Origin: CALKAL01 sp051846895
GTDB taxonomy: Bacteria > Bacillota > Bacilli > Bacillales > Alkalibacillaceae
Assembly (NCBI GenBank): GCA_051846895.1
Contig: JBPYCQ010000009.1
Span: 75,050 to 139,049 of the forward strand
Direction: 5' to 3'
DNA: 64,000 nucleotides
Numbering within the stretch: the stretch's first letter is position 1; the number at the start of each line of letters is the position of its first letter. Under the pieces are notes generated by a model, which worked only from the letters and a program-made list of their open reading frames with translations, was not told the DNA's origin and did no database searches. Below are positions 61,623 to 64,000 of this stretch, in pieces. A program made the translations under genes and the position numbers.

Positions 61623-63203
61623 GTGGATAAATGGGAAATGTATATGGAAATTCATCAATTATTAAAACAAGGTTTTAGTAAAACCAAAGTTGCTGAAAAA
61701 CTAGGCATCTCAAGGTCGACAGTTTACCGTTATTTAAAGCATAATCCAGAAAGCATGGCTGATTGGATACGAAGCACGAAAACTAGAAGAAAAATATTGG
61801 ATCCATATAAAAATTTGATTTTATCATGGTTAAGAGAACATCCAGATATGTCAGCTGCACAAGTATTAGATTGGCTATTAGAAAAATATAGTGATTTAGT
61901 AGTTTCAGAAAGTACTGTACGGCTATATGTAAGGAATCTTAGAAAGGAATATAATATTCCAAAGGAAAGTTCACCAAGAATTTATGAGTCGGTTCCAGAG
62001 AAGCCAATGGGTTCACAAATTCAAGTTGATTTTGGACAAACAGAACAATTCACACCAGATGGAAGAAAAGTAAAACTACGTTTTATAGCATTTGTATTAG
62101 CTCATTCTCGCTATAAATATAAAGAATGGTTGGACAGGCCATTTACTACAAGAGATGTCATTCAGGCCCATGAAAATGCATTTCGATATTTTGGAGGAAT
62201 CACAGATGAATTCGTCTATGATCAGGATGCATTAATTCTCGTTAGTGAAAATGGCGGAGATCTTATATTAACTAAAGAATTTCAATCTTATAAAGAAGAA
62301 CGAAACTTAAAAGTCTGGATGTGTAGAAAAGCTGACCCAGAAAGTAAAGGAAAGGTAGAAAACGTAGTTAAATATGTAAAACAAAATTTTGCCAAGCATC
62401 GTTTGTACTATGGGTTAGATGCATGGAATGAAGCTGGTTGGAAATGGCTTGAACGCACTGCAAACTATAAAGTCCACAATACAACAAAAAAGAGACCAGT
62501 TGAAGTGTTTGCCCTCGAAAAGCAACACTTACGTCCAGTCTCCCCAATTAGTGATAATACATATATCACTAAAACCTTTAATACAAGTATAACAAGAACT
62601 GTTCGGAAGGACAATATAATTTGGTATAAATCGAATCGTTACACAGTTCCTTTAGGAACTTTTCAAAAGACAAAACAAGTCTATATCGAAACGAAGGATG
62701 ATAAATATTTAATTATTCGAGAAAGCAAATCTGGTCCCATTCTTGCCAAACATCGAATCACTTCTGGCAAAGGAAAGTTGATTCAAGATACAAGTCATAT
62801 ACGTGATCGGACAAAGGGAATTGATACCTATATTGAGACAGTTGCCTCGTACTTTAGCAATTCAAATAAAGCAAAACAATTTTTACAAGAAATACGTAAG
62901 GTACGACAGCGTTACATTCGAGATCAATTACAAATGATTTCTAAAGAAATTAAAAAACACAATCAAGAATTACTTGATAAAGCATTAGAAGAATGTATGA
63001 AATGGCAACTTTTTTGTGCAACGGATTTTATCGATATGGTTCAATACCTGAACCGACAAAATGTATCAAGTGTCAATAATGAAAAACGACAAATAGATGA
63101 TCTTAAACAATTTAATTATTTAAGTGAGTCTGTTTCTCAGACAAAAGCTCAAACTAGAGATATTCAGGAATATGTTTCTGTATTGGAAGGTGAAATTCAA
63201 TGA
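61623..63203 (+). CDS. istA: IS21-family transposase IstA
   Basis: IstA is the DDE transposase of IS21 elements. An N-terminal helix-turn-helix (HQLLKQGFSKTKVAEKLGIS, then RSTVYRYLK) is followed by the integrase core, with acidic residues in IQVDFGQTEQF, FVYDQDALIL and the Glu in DPESKGKVENVVKYVK. A C-terminal basic domain follows. GTG 61623, 8 bases after GGAGG, is chosen; upstream GTG and ATG codons overlap the ribosome site. It overlaps istB by four bases. The gene appears complete, so the element may be active. Confidence 0.95.
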   Translation: MDKWEMYMEIHQLLKQGFSKTKVAEKLGISRSTVYRYLKHNPESMADWIRSTKTRRKILDPYKNLILSWLREHPDMSAAQVLDWLLEKYSDLVVSESTVRLYVRNLRKEYNIPKESSPRIYESVPEKPMGSQIQVDFGQTEQFTPDGRKVKLRFIAFVLAHSRYKYKEWLDRPFTTRDVIQAHENAFRYFGGITDEFVYDQDALILVSENGGDLILTKEFQSYKEERNLKVWMCRKADPESKGKVENVVKYVKQNFAKHRLYYGLDAWNEAGWKWLERTANYKVHNTTKKRPVEVFALEKQHLRPVSPISDNTYITKTFNTSITRTVRKDNIIWYKSNRYTVPLGTFQKTKQVYIETKDDKYLIIRESKSGPILAKHRITSGKGKLIQDTSHIRDRTKGIDTYIETVASYFSNSNKAKQFLQEIRKVRQRYIRDQLQMISKEIKKHNQELLDKALEECMKWQLFCATDFIDMVQYLNRQNVSSVNNEKRQIDDLKQFNYLSESVSQTKAQTRDIQEYVSVLEGEIQ

Positions 63204-63964
63204 GTCAATTATCAACATTACAAGACACATTAAAGTCACTTCGTTTCGGAGAAACAGCTAATAATCTACCAGCATTGTTAGAAAAGGCAGAAAAAGATAA
63301 TGTGACTTACGCAGCCTTTTTAATGGATATCTTGAGCTATGAGCAAAAAAAGCGTGAAGAAAAACAAATCGAAAAACGTCTTAAATGGGCTACATTCCCT
63401 TATTATAAAACCCTAGAGCAATTTGATTTGAATGAACAACAATCTATGAGTAAGAAAGAGTTTAATAAATTAAAAGAGTTACTGTGGATAGAGCAACTTT
63501 ACAACATTATCCTGTTAGGACCTCCAGGTGTTGGTAAAACACATCTGGCGGTCGGCCTAGGAATACAAGCAATTCATCAAGGCTATAAGGTGATTTTTAC
63601 TTCCATGGGAGAATTAATTCATACATTAAAAACAGAGGGAATTACACGTAAGTCACAAACAAGGATGAAAAGAATTCGCAAAGCCGATTTAGTAGTCATC
63701 GATGATCTAATGTTCATGGCTATAAATCAAGATGAAGCAAACCTATTCTTTCATCTAATAAACGATTTATACAACACTTCAAGTATTATACTTACTTCTA
63801 ACAAGGCTCCTAAAGAATGGGGTGAGTTATTAGGCGATCCAGCAATTACTACCGCTATATTAGATAGGATTATGCACAGAGCGGAAATTATCCATTTAAA
63901 TGGAGACAGTTATCGCATGAAACATAGAACTTCTATCTTTGGAGCAAAAACTGCTTCAAATTAA
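63200..63964 (+). CDS. istB: IS21-family helper ATPase IstB
   Basis: IstB is an AAA+ ATPase related to DnaA and DnaC that selects target DNA and stimulates IstA. Walker A is NIILLGPPGVGKTHLAVGLG, Walker B is KADLVVIDDLMFMAIN, and sensor I is in SIILTSNKAPKEWGELLGDP, all characteristic. Length 254 is normal. Its ATG overlaps the istA stop (ATGA). The right inverted repeat begins right after its stop. Confidence 0.96.
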   Translation: MSQLSTLQDTLKSLRFGETANNLPALLEKAEKDNVTYAAFLMDILSYEQKKREEKQIEKRLKWATFPYYKTLEQFDLNEQQSMSKKEFNKLKELLWIEQLYNIILLGPPGVGKTHLAVGLGIQAIHQGYKVIFTSMGELIHTLKTEGITRKSQTRMKRIRKADLVVIDDLMFMAINQDEANLFFHLINDLYNTSSIILTSNKAPKEWGELLGDPAITTAILDRIMHRAEIIHLNGDSYRMKHRTSIFGAKTASN

Positions 63965-64000
63965 TTATCGAAAACTGTATCTTTTTACTTGACGGTTACA

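Larger units (their letters stand above)
50831..64000. mobile_element. SCC-like integrated element at rlmH, right end outside the window
   Basis: From the rlmH stop to the right edge no core gene is seen. The content is a large serine recombinase adjacent to the att site, two Xre regulators, a Rep-like protein, a type III restriction-modification system, small DNA-binding proteins and an IS21 element. Position at rlmH, recombinase next to the junction and defence cargo all parallel staphylococcal cassette chromosomes. No second copy of the att sequence was found in the window, so the extent is a minimum. Confidence 0.75.
61421..64000 (+). mobile_element. IS21-family insertion sequence
   Basis: The element carries istA and istB and has matching ends. 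The left end TGTGACTGATAAAC (61421) continues to ATACAGTTTCCGATAA, and the right end, read in reverse complement from 64000, is TGTAACCGTCAAG continuing to ATACAGTTTTCGATAA. About 24 of 36 positions agree. Ends of the form TG...CA fit IS21. The right terminus coincides with the last base of the window, so the target duplication cannot be checked. A second ATTATACA word at 61470-61477, 21 bp after the first, may be an internal transposase site. Confidence 0.88.

Noticed and set aside
50848..64000. The right attachment site of the rlmH element
   Set aside because: I searched for copies of the att core words (ACCGTACC, TACCACAAATA) beyond rlmH and found none, so the end must lie outside the window.

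Overview
This window is the replication-origin region of a low-GC, Gram-positive, probably spore-forming member of the Bacillaceae. The evidence is gene order and content: recF, yaaA, dnaN and dnaA around a bipartite oriC, then rpmH, rnpA, spoIIIJ and jag, the noc/soj/spo0J segregation genes with three perfect parS sites, yyaC, the rpsF-ssb-rpsR and gdpP-rplI-dnaB sets, purA, and the complete walRK-yycH-yycI-walJ-htrA-rlmH block. Dispersed GC-rich intergenic repeats of the kind found in halophilic and alkaliphilic bacilli suggest that group, but the genus cannot be fixed from the sequence alone.

Layout. Positions 1-13700 read leftward: serS behind a T-box leader, dacA, a degenerate HD-GYP gene, gyrA, gyrB, remB, recF, yaaA, dnaN and dnaA. 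oriC has two parts, 12230-12343 (DnaA boxes, GC clamp and DnaA-trio unwinding motif) and 13746-14082 (a dense DnaA-box field). From 14.2 to 50.8 kb most genes read rightward, away from the origin: ribosomal protein L34 and RNase P, membrane insertion (spoIIIJ, jag), a TetR-controlled ABC exporter with two matched operators, tRNA modification (mnmE, mnmG), rsmG, nucleoid occlusion and partition, ychF, the S6/SSB/S18 operon, gdpP, replicative helicase, purA, tRNA-Asp and tRNA-Phe, an M23 peptidase and the WalRK operon. A small leftward cluster at 37.2-38.6 kb looks decayed: one gene is frameshifted and another has lost its start codon.

From about 50.83 kb to the right edge lies an integrated element inserted at the 3' end of rlmH, the site used by staphylococcal cassette chromosomes (SCC). 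It carries a large serine recombinase read toward rlmH, a 36-codon leader ORF, two Xre-type regulators, a putative replication initiator, a complete type III restriction-modification system (mod-res), a divergent pair of small DNA-binding proteins, and a 2.58-kb IS21-family insertion sequence whose right inverted repeat coincides with the window end. The far junction of the larger element is not seen.

Most unusual observations: (i) three intergenic arrays of short degenerate direct repeats with a 21-bp pitch, two sharing the core TTTGAACAAT in opposite orientation and one built on TTATCAGCCAATTT; (ii) the recombinase ORF crosses the attachment site, so its last 21 codons are supplied by the antisense strand of rlmH; (iii) a second DnaA-box cluster between htrA and rlmH; (iv) paired TetR operators; (v) candidate WalR boxes upstream of walR and of the M23 peptidase gene.
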